NCBI GenBank assembly: GCA_026874595.1
Contig: CM049320.1
Span: forward strand, 1,042,001 to 1,106,000
DNA length: 64,000 nucleotides
Source of the DNA: Sipunculus nudus
Lineage: Eukaryota > Annelida > Sipuncula > Golfingiida > Sipunculidae
Direction: 5' to 3'
Positions 1-15,060 of the stretch are shown one piece after another (position 1 is the first letter of the stretch; the number at the start of each line of letters is the position of its first letter). The position numbers and the translations under genes are program-made. The notes beneath the pieces were generated by a model, which worked only from the letters and a program-made list of their open reading frames with translations, was not told where the DNA came from and ran no database searches.

Positions 1-1499
1 AGCAAGTACATGTTATACTGAGCATCCTATATGTCATGTGTCAGAGCTTTAGCTGAATAGCAAGTAGATCTAATACTGAGCATCCTATATGTCATGTGTC
101 AGAGCTTTAACTGAATAGCAAGTAGATGTAATACTGAGCATCCTATATGTCATGTGTCAGAGCTTTAACTGAATAGCAGGTACATGTAAAACTGAGCATC
201 ATATATGTCATGTGTCAGAGCTTTAACTGAATAGCAAGTACATGTTATACTGAGCATCCTATATGTCATGTGTCAGAGCTTTAACTGAATAGCAAGTACA
301 TGTTATACTGAGCATCCTATATGTCATGTGTCAGAGCTTTAACTGAATAGCAAGTACATGTAGTACTGAGCATCCTATATGTCATGTGTCAGAGCTTTAA
401 CTGAAGAGCAAGTACATGTTATACTGAGCATCCTGTATGTCATGTGTCAGAGCTTTAACTAAATTGCAAGTACATGTTATACTGAGCATCCTATATGTCA
501 TGTGTCAGAGCTTTAACTGAACAGCAAGTACATGTAATACTGAGCATCCTATATGTCATGTGTCAGAGCTTTAACTAAATTGCAAGTAGATGTAATACTG
601 AGCATCCTATATGTCATGTGTCAGAGCTTTAACTGAAGAGCAAGTACATGTTATACTGAGCATTCTATATGTCATGTGTCAGAGCTTTAGCTGAACAACA
701 AGTACATGTTTTACTGAGCATCCTATATGTCATGTGTCAGAGCTTTAACTGAACAACAAGCACATGTGGTACTTAGCATCCTATATGTCATGTGTCAGAG
801 CTTTAGCTGAACAGCAAGTACATGTTATACTGAGCATCCTTTATGTCATGTGTCAGAGCTTTAGCTGAATAGCCGGTACATGTGGTACTAAGCACCCTAT
901 ATGTCATGTGTCAGAGCTTTAACCGAATAGCAAGCACATGTGGTACTGAGCATCCTATATGTCATGTGTCAGAGCTTTAGCTGAACAACAAGTACATGTT
1001 ATACTGAGCATCCTATATGTCATGTGTCAGAGCTTTAACTGAACAGCAAGTACATGTAGTACTGAGCATCCTATATGTCATGTGTCAGAGCTTTAACTGA
1101 ACAACAAGTACATGTTATACTGAGCATCCTATATGTCATGTGTCAGAGCTTTAACTGAATAGCAAGTAGATGTTTTACTGAGCATCCTATATGTCATGTG
1201 TCAGAGCTTTAACAGAAGAGCAAGTACATGTTATACTGAGCATCCTATATGTCATGTGTCAGAGGTTTAACTGAACAGCAAGTACATGTAGTACTGAGCA
1301 TCCTATATGTCATGTGTCAGAGCCTTAACTGAACAGCAAGTACATGTTATACTGAGCATCCTATATGTCATGTGTCAGAGCTTTAACTGAATAGCAAGTA
1401 GATGTAATACTGAGCATCCTATATGTCATGTGTCAGAGCTTTAACTGAATAGCAAGTACATGTTATACTGAGCATCCTATATGTCATGTGTCAGAGCTT

Positions 1500-4400
1500 T
1501 TACTGAATAGCAAGTAGATGTAATACTGAGCATCATATATGTCATGTGTCAGAGCTTTAACTGAATAGCAAGTACATGTGGTACTGAGCATCATATATGT
1601 CATGTGTCAGAGCTTTAACTGAACAACAAGTACATGTAGTACTGAGCATCCTATATGTCATGTGTCAGAGCTTTAACTGAAGAGCAAGTACATGTTATAC
1701 TGAGCATCCTATATGTCATGTGTCAGAGGTTTAACTGAAGAGCAAGTACATGTAGTACTGAGCATCCTATATTTCATGTATCAGAGCCTTAACTGAATAG
1801 CAAGTAGATGTAATACTGAGCATCCTATATGTCATGTGTCAGAGCTTTAACTGAACAACAAGTACATGTAGTACTGAGCATCCTATATGTCATGTGTCAG
1901 AGCTTTAACTGAACAACAAGTACATGTAGTACTGAGCATCATATATGTCATGTGTCAGAGCTTTAACTGAACAACAAGTACATGTGGTACTGAGCATAAT
2001 ATATGTCATGTGTCAGAGCTTTAACTGAACAACAAGTACATGTAGTACTGAGCATCCTATATGTCATGTGTCAGAGCTTTAACTGAAGAGCAAGTACATG
2101 TTATACTGAGCATCCTATATGTCATGTGTCAGAGCTTTAACTGAACAGCAAGTACATGTAGTACTGAGCATCATATATGTCATGTGTCAGAGCTTTAACT
2201 GAACAACAAGTACATGTTATACTGAGCATCCTATATGTCATGTGTCAGAGCTTTAACTGAATAGCAAGTAGATGTAATACTGAGCAGCCTATATGTCATG
2301 TGTCAGAGCTTTAACTGAAGAGCAAGTACATGTTATACTGAGCATCCTATATGTCATGTGTCAGAGGTTTAACTGAATAGCAAGTACATGTAGTACTGAG
2401 CATCCTATATTTCATGTATCAGAGCTTTAACTGAATAGCAAGTAGATGTAATACTGAGCATCCTATATGTCATGTGTCAGAGCTTTAACTGAATAGCAAG
2501 TACATGTTATACTGAGCATCCTATATGTCATGTATCAGAGCTTTAACTGAATAGCAAGCACATGTGGTACTGAGCATCCTATATGTCATGTGTCAGAGCT
2601 TTAGCTGAACAGCAAGTACATGTTATACTGAGCATCATATATGTCATGTGTCAGAGCTTTAGCTGAACAGCAAGTACATGTTATACTGAGCATCATATAT
2701 GTCATGTGTCAGAGCTTTAGCTGAACAGCAAGTACATGTTATACTGAGCATCATATATGTCATGTGTCAGAGCTTTAACTGAATAGCAAGTACATGTTAT
2801 ACTGAGCATCCTATATGTCATGTGTCAGAGCTTTAACTGAATAGCAAGTACATGTGATACTGAGCATCATATATGTCATGTGTCAGAGCTTTAACTGAAT
2901 AGGAGGTACATGTAATACGGAGCATCATATATGTCATGTGTCAGAGCTTTAACTGAATAGCAAGTAGATGTAGTACTGAGCATCCTATATGTCATGTGTC
3001 AGAGCTTTAACTGAACAACAAGTACATGTTATACTGAGCATCCTATATGTCATGTGTCAGAGCTTTAACTGAACAGCAAGTACATGTAGTACTGAGCATC
3101 CTATATGTCATGTGTCAAAGCTTTAACTGAACAGCAAGTACATGTAATACTGAGCATCCTATATGTCATGTGTCAGAGCGTTAAGTGAATTGCAAGTAGA
3201 TGTAATACTGAGCATCCTATATGTCATGTGTCAGAGCTTTAACTGAAGACCAAGTACATGTTATACTGAGCATCCTAAATGTCATGTGTCAGAGCTTTAG
3301 CTGAACAACAAGTACATGTTTTACTGAGCATCCTATATGTCATGTGTCAGAGCTTTAACTGAACAACAAGCACATGTGGTACTGAGCATCCTATATGTCA
3401 TGTGTCAGAGCTTTAGCTGAACAGCAAGTACATGTTATACTGAGCATCCTATATGTCATGTGTCAGAGCTTTAGCTGAATAGCCGGTACATGTGGTACTA
3501 AGCACCCTATATGTCATGTGTCAGAGCTTTAACTGAATAGCAAGCACATGTGGTACTGAGCATCCTATATGTCATGTATCAGAGCTTTAGCTGAACAACA
3601 AGTACATGTTATACTGAGCATCCTATATGTCATGTGTCAGAGCTTTAACTGAACAGCAAGCACATGTGGTACTGAGCATCCTATATGTCATGTGTCAGAG
3701 CTTTAGCTGGACAGCAAGTACATGTTATACTGAGCATCATATATGTCATGTGTCAGAGCTTTAACTGAAGAGCAAGTACATGTAGTACTGAGCATCCTAT
3801 ATTTCATGTATCAGAGCTTTAACTGAATAGCAAGTAGATGTAATACTGAGCATCCTATATGTCATGTGTCAGAGCTTTAACTGAATAGCAAGTACATGTG
3901 GTACTGAGCATCATATATGTCATGTGTCAGAGCTTTAACTGAACAACAAGTACATGTAGTACTGAGCATCCTATATGTCATGTGTCAGAGCTTTAACTGA
4001 AGAGCAAGTACATGTTATACTGAGCATCCTATATGTCATGTGTCAGAGGTTTAACTGAAGAGCAAGTACATGTAGCACTGAGCATCCTATATTTCATGTA
4101 TCAGAGCCTTAACTGAATAGCAAGTAGATGTAATACTGAGCATCCTATATGTCATGTGTCAGAGCTTTAACTGAACAACAAGTACATGTAGTACTGAGCA
4201 TCCTATATGTCATGTGTCAGAGCTTTAACTGAACAACAAGTACATGTAGTACTGAGCATCCTATATGTCATGTGTCAGAGCTTTAACTGAACAACAAGTA
4301 CATGTGGTACTGAGCATAATATATGTCATGTGTCAGAGCTTTAACTGAACAACAAGTACATGTAGTACTGAGCATCCTATATGTCATGTGTCAGAGCTTT

Positions 4401-5100
4401 AACTGAAGAGCAAGTATATGTTATACTGAGCATCCTATATGTCATGTGTCAGAGCTTTAACTGAACAGCAAGTACATGTAGTACTGAGCATCATATATGT
4501 CATGTGTCAGAGCTTTAACTGAACAACAAGTACATGTTATACTGAGCATCCTATATGTCATGTGTCAGAGCTTTAACTGAATAGCAAGTAGATGTAATAC
4601 TGAGCAGCCTATATGTCATGTGTCAGAGCTTTAACTGAAGAGCAAGTACATGTTATACTGAGCATCCTATATGTCATGTGTCAGAGGTTTAACTGAATAG
4701 CAAGTACATGTAGTACTGAGCATCCTATATTTCATGTATCAGAGCTTTAACTGAATAGCAAGTAGATGTAATACTGAGCATCCTATATGTCATGTGTCAG
4801 AGCTTTAACTGAATAGCAAGTACATGTTATACTGAGCATCCTATATGTCATGTATCAGAGCTTTAACTGAATAGCAAGCACATGTGGTACTGAGCATCCT
4901 ATATGTCATGTGTCAGAGCTTTAGCTGAACAGCAAGTACATGTTATACTGAGCATCATATATGTCATGTGTCAGAGCTTTAGCTGAACAGCAAGTACATG
5001 TTATACTGAGCATCATATATGTCATGTGTCAGAGCTTTAGCTGAACAGCAAGTACATGTTATACTGAGCATCATATATGTCATGTGTCAGAGCTTTAACT
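1500..5100. repeat. Higher-order repeat: 40-monomer offset (2,320 bp)
   Basis: The segment about 1,500-2,780 recurs at about 3,820-5,100, shifted by exactly 40 monomers. Shared diagnostic variants include GTACTGAGCATCATATATGT at 1,581 and 3,901, and the rare TGAGCAGCC variant at 2,281 and 4,601. The copies also share the variant CAGAGGTTTAAC and the ATTTCATGTATCAG monomer. I saw scattered substitutions between copies (for example near 1,939/4,259 and 2,093/4,413) but no length change. A related offset of 45 monomers (2,610 bp) links about 480-1,000 with 3,090-3,600, for example at 691 and 3,301. Confidence 0.9.
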
Positions 5101-6894
5101 GAACAGCAAGTACATGTAGTACTGAGCATCCTATATGTCATGTGTCAGAGCTTTAACTGAACAACAAGTACATGTTATACTGAGCATCCTATATGTCATG
5201 TGTCAGAGCTTTAACTGAACAACAAGTACATGTGGTACTGAGCATCCTATATGTCATGTGTCAGAGATTTAACTGAACAACAAGTACATGTTATACTGAG
5301 CATCCTATATGTAATGTGTCAGAGCTTTAACTGAACAGCCAGTACATGTAGTACTATGCATCCTATATTTTATATGTCAGTGCTTTAGATGAATACCAGG
5401 TACATGTTATACTGAGCATCCTATATGTCATGTGTCAGAACTTTAACTGAACAACAAGTACATGTGGTACTGAGCATCCTATATGTCATGTGTCAGAGCT
5501 TTAACTGAACAGCAAGTACATGTAGTACTGAGCATCCTTTATGTCATTTGTCAGAGCTTTAGCTGAACAACAAATACATGTTATACTGAGCATCCTATAT
5601 GTCATGTGTCAGAGGTTTAACTGAACAACAAGTACATGTGGTACTGAGCATCCTTTATGTCATGTGTCGGAGCTTTAACTGAACAACAAGTACATGTGGT
5701 ACTAATCATCCTATATGTCATGTGTCAGAGTTTTCACTGAACAACGAGTACATGTTATACTGAGCATCCTATATGTCATGAGTCAGAGCTTTAACTGAAT
5801 AGCAAGCACATGTGGTACTGAGCATCCTATATGTCATTTGTCAGAGCTTTAGCTGAACAGCAAGTACATGTTATACTGAGCATCATATATGTCATGTGTC
5901 AGATCTTTAACTGAACAGCAAGTACATCTAGTACTGAGCATCCTATATGTCATGTGTCAGAGCTTTAACTGAAAAACAAGTACATGTGGTACTGAGCATC
6001 CTATATGTCATGTGTCAGAGCTTTAGCTGAATAGCAGGTACATGTAGTACTGAGCATCCTATATGTCATGTGTCAGAGCTTTAACTGAACAACAAGTGCA
6101 TGTGGTACTGAGCATCCTATATGTCATATGTCAAAGCTTTAGCTGAATAGCAGGTACATGTTATACTGAGCATCATATATGTCATGTGTCAGAGCTTTAA
6201 CTGAACAGCAAGCACATGTAGTACTGAGCATCCTATATGTCATGTGTCAGAGCTTTAACTGAACAACAAGTACATGTAATGCTGAGCATCCTATATGTCA
6301 TGTGTCAGAGCTTTAGCTGAATAGCAGGTACATGTTATACTGAGCATCATATATGTCATGTGTCAGAGCTTTAACTGAACAGCAAGTACATGTAGTACTG
6401 AGCATCCTATATGTCATGTGTCAGAGCTTTAACTGAACAGTAAGTACATGTTTTACTGAGCATCCTATATGTCATGTGTCAGAGCTTTAACTGAATAGCA
6501 AGTAGATGTAATACTGAGCATCCTATATGTAATGTGTCAGAGCTTTAACTGAACATCAAGTACATGTGGTACTGAGCATCCTATATGTCATGTGTCAGAG
6601 CTTTTGCTGAATAGCAGGTACATGTTATACTGAGCATCATATATGTCATGTGTCAGAGCTTTAGCTGAATAGCAAGTAGATGTAATACTGAGCATCCTAT
6701 ATATCATGTGTCAGAGCTTTAGCTGAACAACAAGTACATGTAATACTGAGCATCCTATATGTCATGTGTCAGAGCTTTAGCTGAATAGCAGGTACATGTG
6801 GTACTGCGCATCCTATATGTCATGTGTCAGAGCTTTAACTGAACAACAAGTACATGTTATACTGAGCATCCTAAATGTCATGTGTCAGAGCTTT

Positions 6895-9800
6895 AATTGA
6901 CCAGCAAGTACATGTTATACTGAGCATCCTGTATGTCATATGTCAGAGCTTAAACTGAATAGCAAGTACATGTAATACTGAGCATCCTATATGTAATGTG
7001 TCAGAGCTTTAATTGAGCAACAAGTACATGTTATACTGAGCATCCTTTATGTCATATGTCAGAGCTTTAACTGAATAGCAAGTAGATGTAATACTGAGCA
7101 TCCAATATGTAATGTGTCAGAGCTTTAACTGAATAGCAAGCAGATGTAATACTGAGCATCCTATATGTCATGTGTCAGAGCTTTAACTGAACAACAAGTA
7201 CATGTGGTACGGAGCATCCTATATGTCATGTGTCAGAGCTTTAACTGAACAAAAAGTACATGTTATACTGAGCATCCTATATGTCATGTGTCAGAGCTTT
7301 AACTGAATGGCAAGCACATGTGGTACTGAGCATCCTATATGTCATGAGTCAGAGCTTTAGCTGAACAACAAATACATGTTATACTGAGCATCATATATGT
7401 CATGTGTCAGAGCTTTAACTGAACAGCAAGTACATGTAGTACTGAGCATCCTATATGTCATGTGTCAGTGCTTTAACTGAACAACAAGTACATGTAATAC
7501 TGAGCATCCTATATGTCATGTGTCAGAGCTTTAACTGAAGAGCAAGTACATGTAGTACTGAGCATCATATATGTCATGTGTCAGAGCTTTAACTGAACAG
7601 CAAGTACATGTTTTACTGAGCATCCTATATGTCATGTGTCAGAGCTTTAACTGAACAGCAAGTACATGTAATACTGAGCATCCTATATGTCGTATGTCAG
7701 AGCTTTAACTGAACAGCAAGTACATGTAGTACTGAGCATCCTATATGTCATGTGTCAGAGCTTTAACTGAACAGCAAGTACATGTAATACTGAGCATCCT
7801 ATATGTCATGTGTCAGAGCTTTAAGTGAATTGCAAGTAGATGTAATACTGAGCATCCTATATGTCATGTGTCAGAGCTTTAACTGAAGAGCAAGTACATG
7901 TTATACTGAGCATCCTATATGTCGTATGTTAGAGCTTTAACTGAACAGCAAGTACATGTAGTACTGAGCATCCTATATGTCATGTGTCAGAGCTTTAACT
8001 GAACAGCAAGTACATGTAATACTGAGCATCCTATATGTCATGTGTCAGAGCTTTAAGTGAATTGCAAGTAGATGTAATACTGAGCATCCTTTATGTCATG
8101 TGTCAGAGCTTTAACTGAAGAGCAAGTACATGTTATACTGAGCATCCTATATGTCATGTGTCAGAGCTTTAACTGAACAGCAAGTACATGTAATACTGAG
8201 CATCCTATATGTCATGTGTCAGAGCTTTAACTGAAGAGCAAGTACATGTTATACTGAGCATCCTATATGTCGTATGTCAGAGCTTTAACTGAACAGCAAG
8301 TACATGTTATACTGAGCATCATATATGTCATGTGTCAGAGCTTTAGCTGAACAGCAAGGACATGTTATACTGAGCATCATATATGTCATGTGTCAGAGCT
8401 TTAACTGAACAGCAAGTACATGTTATACTGAGCATCCTATATGTCATGTGTCAGAGCTTTAACTGAACAACAAGTGCATGTGGTACTGAGCATCCTATAT
8501 GTCATATGTCAAAGCTTTAGCTGAATAGCAGGTACATTTTATACTGAGCATCATATATGTCATGTGTCAGAGCTTTAACTGAACAGCAAGTACATGTAGT
8601 ACTGAGCATCCTATATGTCATGTGTCAGAGCTTTAACTGAACAACAAGTACATGTAATGCTGAGCATCCTATATGTCATGTGTCAGAGCTTTAGCTGAAT
8701 AGCAGGTACATGTTATACTGAGCATCATATATGTCATGTGTCAGAGCTTTAACTGAACAGCAAGTACATGTAGTACTGAGCATCCTATATGTCATGTGTC
8801 AGAGCTATAACTGAACAGCAAGTACATGTTTTACTGAGCATCCTATATGTCATGTGTCAGAGCTTTAACTGAATAGCAAGCAGATGTAATACTGAGCATC
8901 CTATATGTAATGTGTCAGAGCTTTAACTGAACATCAAGTACATGTAGTACTGAGCATCCTATATGTCATGTGTCAGAGCTATAACTGAACAGCAAGTACA
9001 TGTTCTACTGAGCATCCTATATGTAATGTGTCAGAGCTTTAGCTGAATAGCAGGTACATGTGGTACTGCGCATCCTATATGTCATGTGTCAGAGCTTTAA
9101 CTGAACAACAAGTACATGTTATACTGAGCATCCTATATGTCATGTGTCAGAGCTTTAGCTGAATAGCAGAAACTTGTGATACTGAATATCCTATATGTCA
9201 TGTGTCAGAGCTTTAATTGAACAGCAAGTACATTTAATGCTGAGCATCCTATATGTCATGTGTCAGAGCTTTAATTGAACAGCAAGTACATGTAATACTG
9301 AGCATCCTATATGTAATGTGTCAGAGCTTTAATTGAGCAACAAGTACATGTTATACTGAGCATCCTTTATGTCATATGTCAGAGCTTTAACTGAATAGCA
9401 AGTAGATGTTATACTGAGCATCCAATATGTAATGTGTCAGAGCTTAAACTGAATAGCAAGCAGATGTAATACTGAGCATCCTATATGTCATGTGTCAGAG
9501 CTTTAACTGAACAACAAGTACATGTGGTACGGAGCATCCTATATGTCATGTGTCAGAGCTTTAACTGAACAAAAAGTACATGTTATACTGAGCATCCTAT
9601 ATGTCATGTGTCAGAGCTTTAACTGAATAGCAAGCACATGTGGTACTGAGCAGCCTATATGTCATGTGTAAGAGCTTTAGCTGAACAGCAAGTACATGTT
9701 ATACTGAGCATCATATATGTCATGTGTCAGAGCTTTAACTGAACAGCAAGTACATGTAGTACTGAGCATCCTATATGTCATGTGTCAGAGCTTTAACTGA

Positions 9801-12800
9801 ATAGCAAGTACATGTGATACTGAGCATCATATATGTCATGTGTCAGAGCTTTAACTGAATAGGAGGTACATGTAATACGGAGCATCAAATATGTCATGTG
9901 TCAGAGCTTTAACTGAATAGCAAGTAGATGTAATACTGAGCATCCTATATGTCATGTGTCAGAGCTTTAACTGAATAGCAAGTACATGTAATACTGAGCA
10001 TCATATATTTCATGTGTCAAAGCTTTAACTGAACAACAAGTACATGTTATACTGAGCATCCTATATGTCATGTGTCAGAGCTTTAACTGAATGGCAAGCA
10101 CGTGTGGTACTGAGCATCCTATATGTCATGAGTCAGAGCTTTAGCTGAACAGTAAGTAGATGTAATACTGAGCATCCTATATGTCATGTGTCAGAGCTTT
10201 AAGTGAATTGCAAGTAGATGTAATACTGAGCATCCTATATGTCATGTGTCAGAGCTTTAACTGAAGAGCAAGTACATGTTATACTGAGCATCCTATATGT
10301 CGTATGTTAGAGCTTTAACTGAACAGCAAGTACATGTAGTACTGAGCATCCTATATGTCAAGTGTCAGAGCTTTAACTGAACAGCAAGTACATGTAATAC
10401 TGAGCATCCTATATGTCATGTGTCAGAGCTTTAAGTGAATTGCAAGTAGATGTAATACTGAGCATCCTATATGTCATGTGTCAGAGCTTTAAGTGAATTG
10501 CAAGTAGATGTAATACTGAGCACCCTATATGTCATGTGTCAGAGCTTTAACTGAAGAGCAAGTACATGTTATACTGAGCATCCTATATGTCATGTGTCAG
10601 AGCTTTAACTGAACAGCAAGTACATGTAATACTGAGCATCCTATATGTCATGTGTCAGAGCTTTAAGTGAATTGCAAGTAGATGTAATACTGAGCATCCT
10701 ATATGTCATGTGTCAGAGCTTTAACTGAAGAGCAAGTACATGTTATACTGAGCATCCTATATGTCGTATGTCAGAGCTTTAATTGACCAGCCAGTACATG
10801 TTATACTGAGCATCCTGTATGTCATATGTCAGAGCTTAAACTGAATAGCAAGTACATGTAATACTGAGCATCCTATATGTAATGTGTCAGAGCTTTAATT
10901 GAGCAACAAGTACATGTTATACTGAGCATCCTTTATGTCATATGTCAGAGCTTTAACTGAATAGCAAGTAGATGTAATACTGAGCATCCAATATGTAATG
11001 TGTCAGAGCTTAAACTGAATAGCAAGCAGATGTAATACTGAGCATCCTATATGTCATGTGTCAGAGCTTTAACTGAACAACAAGTACATGTGGTACGGAG
11101 CATCCTATATGTCATGTGTCAGAGCTTTAACTGAACAAAAAGTACATGTTATACTGAGCATCCTATATGTCATGTGTCAGAGCTTTAACTGAATGGCAAG
11201 CACATGTGGTACTGAGCATCCTATATGTCATGAGTCAGAGTTTTAGCTGAACAACAAATACATGTTATACTGAGCATCATATATGTCATGTGTCAGAGCT
11301 TTAACTGAACAGCAAGTACATGTAGTACTGAGCATCCTATATGTCATGTGTCAGTGCTTTAACTGAATAGCAAGTACATGTAATACTGAGCATCCTATAT
11401 GTCATGTGTCAGAGCTTTAACTGAAGAGCAAGTACATGTAGTACTGAGCATCATATATGTCATGTGTCAGAGCTTTAACTGAACAGCAAGTACATGTTTT
11501 ACTGAGCATCCTATATGTCATGTGTCAGAGCTTTAACTGAACAGCAAGTACATGTAATACTGAGCATCCTATATGTCGTATGTCAGAGCTTTAACTGAAC
11601 AGCAAGTACATGTAGTACTGAGTATCCTATATGTCATGTGTCAGAGCTTTAACTGAAGAGCAAGTACATGTTATACTGAGCATCCTATATGTCATGTGTC
11701 AGAGCTTTAAGTGAATTGCAAGTAGATGTAATACTGAGCATCCTATATGTCATGTGTCAGAGCTTTAACTGAAGAGCAAGTACATGTTATACTGAGCATC
11801 CTATATGTCGTATGTTAGAGCTTTAACTGAACAGCAATTACATGTAGTACTGAGCATCCTGTATGTCATGTGTCAGAGCTTTAACTGAACAGCAAGTACA
11901 TGTAATACTGAGCATCCTATATGTCATGTGTCAGAGCTTTAAGTGAATTGCAAGTAGATGTAATACTGAGCATCCAATATGTCATGTGTCAGAGCTTTAA
12001 CTGAAGAGCAAGTACATGTTATACTGAGCATCCTATATGTCATGTGTCAGAGCTTTAACTGAACAGCAAGTACATGTAATACTGAGCATCCTATATGTCA
12101 TGTGTCAGAGCTTTAACTGAAGAGCAAGTACATGTTATACTGAGCATCCTATATGTCGTATGTCAGAGCTTTAACTGAACAGCAAGTACATGTTATACTG
12201 AGCATCATATATGTCATGTGTCAGAGCTTTAGCTGAACAGCAAGTACATGTTATACTGAGCATCATATATGTCATGTGTCAGAGCTTTAGCTGAACAGCA
12301 AGTACATGTTATACTGAGCATCATATATGTCATGTGTCAGAGCTTTAACTGAACAGCAAGTACATGTAGTACTGAGCATCCTATATGTCATGTGTCAGAG
12401 CTTTAACTGAAGAACAAGTACATGTTATACTGAGCATCCTATATGTCATGTGTCAGAGCTTTAACTGAACAACAAGTACATGTGGTACTGAGCATCCTAT
12501 ATGTCATGTGTCAGAGCTTTAACTGAACAACAAGTACATGTTATACTGAGCATCCTATATGTAATGTGTCAGAGCTTTAACTGAACAGCAAGTACATGTA
12601 GTACTATGCATCCTATATTTTATACGTCAGAGCTTTAGCTGAATAGCAGGTACATGTTATACTGAGCATCCTATATGTCATGTGTCAGAGCTTTAACTGA
12701 ACAACAAGTACATGTGGTACTGAGCATCCTATATGTCATGTGTCAGAGCTTTAACTGAACAACAAGTACATGTTATACTGAGCATCCTATATGTCATGTG

Positions 12801-15060
12801 TCAGAGCTTTAACTGAACAGCAAGTACATGTAGTACTGAGCATCCTTTATGTCATGTGTCAGAGCTTTAGCTGAACAACAAGTACATGTTATACTGAGCA
12901 TCCTATATGTCATGTGTCAGAGCTTTAACTGAACAACAAGTACATGTGGTACTGAGCATCCTATATGTCATGTGTCAGAGCTTTAACTGAACAACAAGTA
13001 CATGTGGTACTAATCATCCTATATGTCATGTGTCAGAGTTTTAACTGAACAACAAGTACATGTTATACTGAGCATCCTATATGTCATGAGTCAGAGCTTT
13101 AACTGAACAGCAAGTACATCTAGTACTGAGCATCCTATATGTCATGTGTCAGAGCTTTAAATGAACAACGAGTACATGTGGTACTGAGCATCCTATATGT
13201 CATGTGTCAGAGCTTTAGCTGAACAGCAAGTACATGTTATACTGAGCATCATATATGTCATGTGTCAGATCTTTAACTGAACAGCAAGTACATCTAGTAC
13301 TGAGCATCCTATATGTCATGTGTCAGAGCTTTAAATGAACAACGAGTACATGTGGTACTGAGCATCCTATATGTCAAGTGTCAGAGCTTTAGCTGAATAG
13401 CAGGTACATGTTATACTGAGCATCATATATGTCATGTGTCAGAGCTTTAACTAAACAGCAAGTACATGTAGTACTGAGCATCCTATATGTCATGTGTCAG
13501 AGCTTTAACTGAACAACAAGTACATGTTATACTGAGCATCCTATATGTCATGTGTCAGAGCTTTAACTGAACAACAAGTGCATGTGGTACTGAGCATCCT
13601 ATATGTCATATGTCAAAGCTTTAGCTGAATAGCAGGTACATTTTATACTGAGCATCATATATGTCATGTGTCAGAGCTTTAACTGAACAGCAAGTACATG
13701 TAGTACTGAGCATCCTATATGTCATGTGTCAGAGCTTTAACTGAACAACAAGTACATGTAATGCTGAGCATCCTATATGTCATGTGTCAGAGCTTTAGCT
13801 GAATAGCAGGTACATGTTATACTGAGCATCATATATGTCATGTGTCAGAGTTTAACTGAACAGCAAGTACATGTAGTACTGAGCATCCTATATGTCATGT
13901 GTCAGAGCTATAACTGAACAGCAAGTACATGTTTTACTGAGCATCCTATATGTCATGTGTCAGAGCTTTAACTGAATAGCAAGCAGATGTAATACTGAGC
14001 ATCCTATATGTAATGTGTCAGAGCTTTAACTGAACATCAAGTACATGTAGTACTGAGCATCCTATATGTCATGTGTCAGAGCTATAACTGAACAGCAAGT
14101 ATATGTTTTACTGAGCATCCTATATGTCATGTGTCAGAGCTTTAACTGAATAGCAAGCAGATGTAATACTGAGCATCCTATATGTAATGTGTCAGAGCTT
14201 TAACTGAACAACAAGTACATGTTATACTGAGCATCCTATATGTCATGTGTCAGAGCTTTAGCTGAATAGCAGAAACTTGTGATACTGAATATCCTATATG
14301 TCATGTGTCTGAGCTTTAATTGAACAGCAAGTACATTTAATGCTGAGCATCCTATATGTCATGTGTCAGAGCTTTAATTGAACAGCAAGTACATGTTATA
14401 CTGAGCATCCTATATGTCATGTGTCAGAGCTTTAACTGAATAGCAAGTACATTTAATACTGAGCATCCTATATGTCATGTGTCAGAGCTTTAAATGAATA
14501 GCAAGTACATTTAATGCTGAGCATCCTATATTTCATGTGTCAGAGCTTTAACTGAACAGCAAGTACATGTTATACTGAGCATCCTATATGTCATGTGTCA
14601 GAGATTTAACTGAATAGCAAGTACATTTAATACTGAGCATACTATATGTCATGTGTCAGAGCTTTAATTGACCAGCAAGTACATGTTATACTGAGCATCC
14701 TGTATGTCATATGTCAGAGCTTAAACTGAATAGCAAGTACATGTAATACTGAGCATCCTATATGTAATGTGTCAGAGCTTTAATTGAGCAACAAGTACAT
14801 GTTATACTGAGCATCCTTTATGTCATATGTCAGAGCTTTAACTGAATAGCAAGTAGATGTAATACTGAGCATCCAATATGTAATGTGTCAGAGCTTAAAC
14901 TGAATAGCAAGCAGATGTAATACTGAGCATCCTATATGTCATGTGTCAGAGCTTTAACTGAACAACAAGTACATGTGGTACGGAACATCCTATATGTCAT
15001 GTGTCAGAGCTTTAACTGAACAAAAAGTACATGTTAAACTGAGCATCCTATATGTCATGT
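6895..15060. repeat. Higher-order repeat: 67-monomer offsets (3,886 bp), three copies
   Basis: The unusual monomer start AATTGACCAG occurs at 6,895, 10,781 and 14,666, with spacings of 3,886 and 3,885 bp. That is 67 monomers each time; the missing base is explained by a one-base deletion in a CAGAGTTTAAC monomer near 13,848. The monomers that follow keep the same order in each copy (CTGTATGTCATATGTCAG, then a TTAAACTG monomer, then AATTGAGCAACAAG, then ATCCAATATGTAATG). The first pair matches for about 1.5 kb (6,895-8,440 with 10,781-12,330). The third copy diverges after about 400 bp and there resembles the block near 9,300-9,660. Confidence 0.88.
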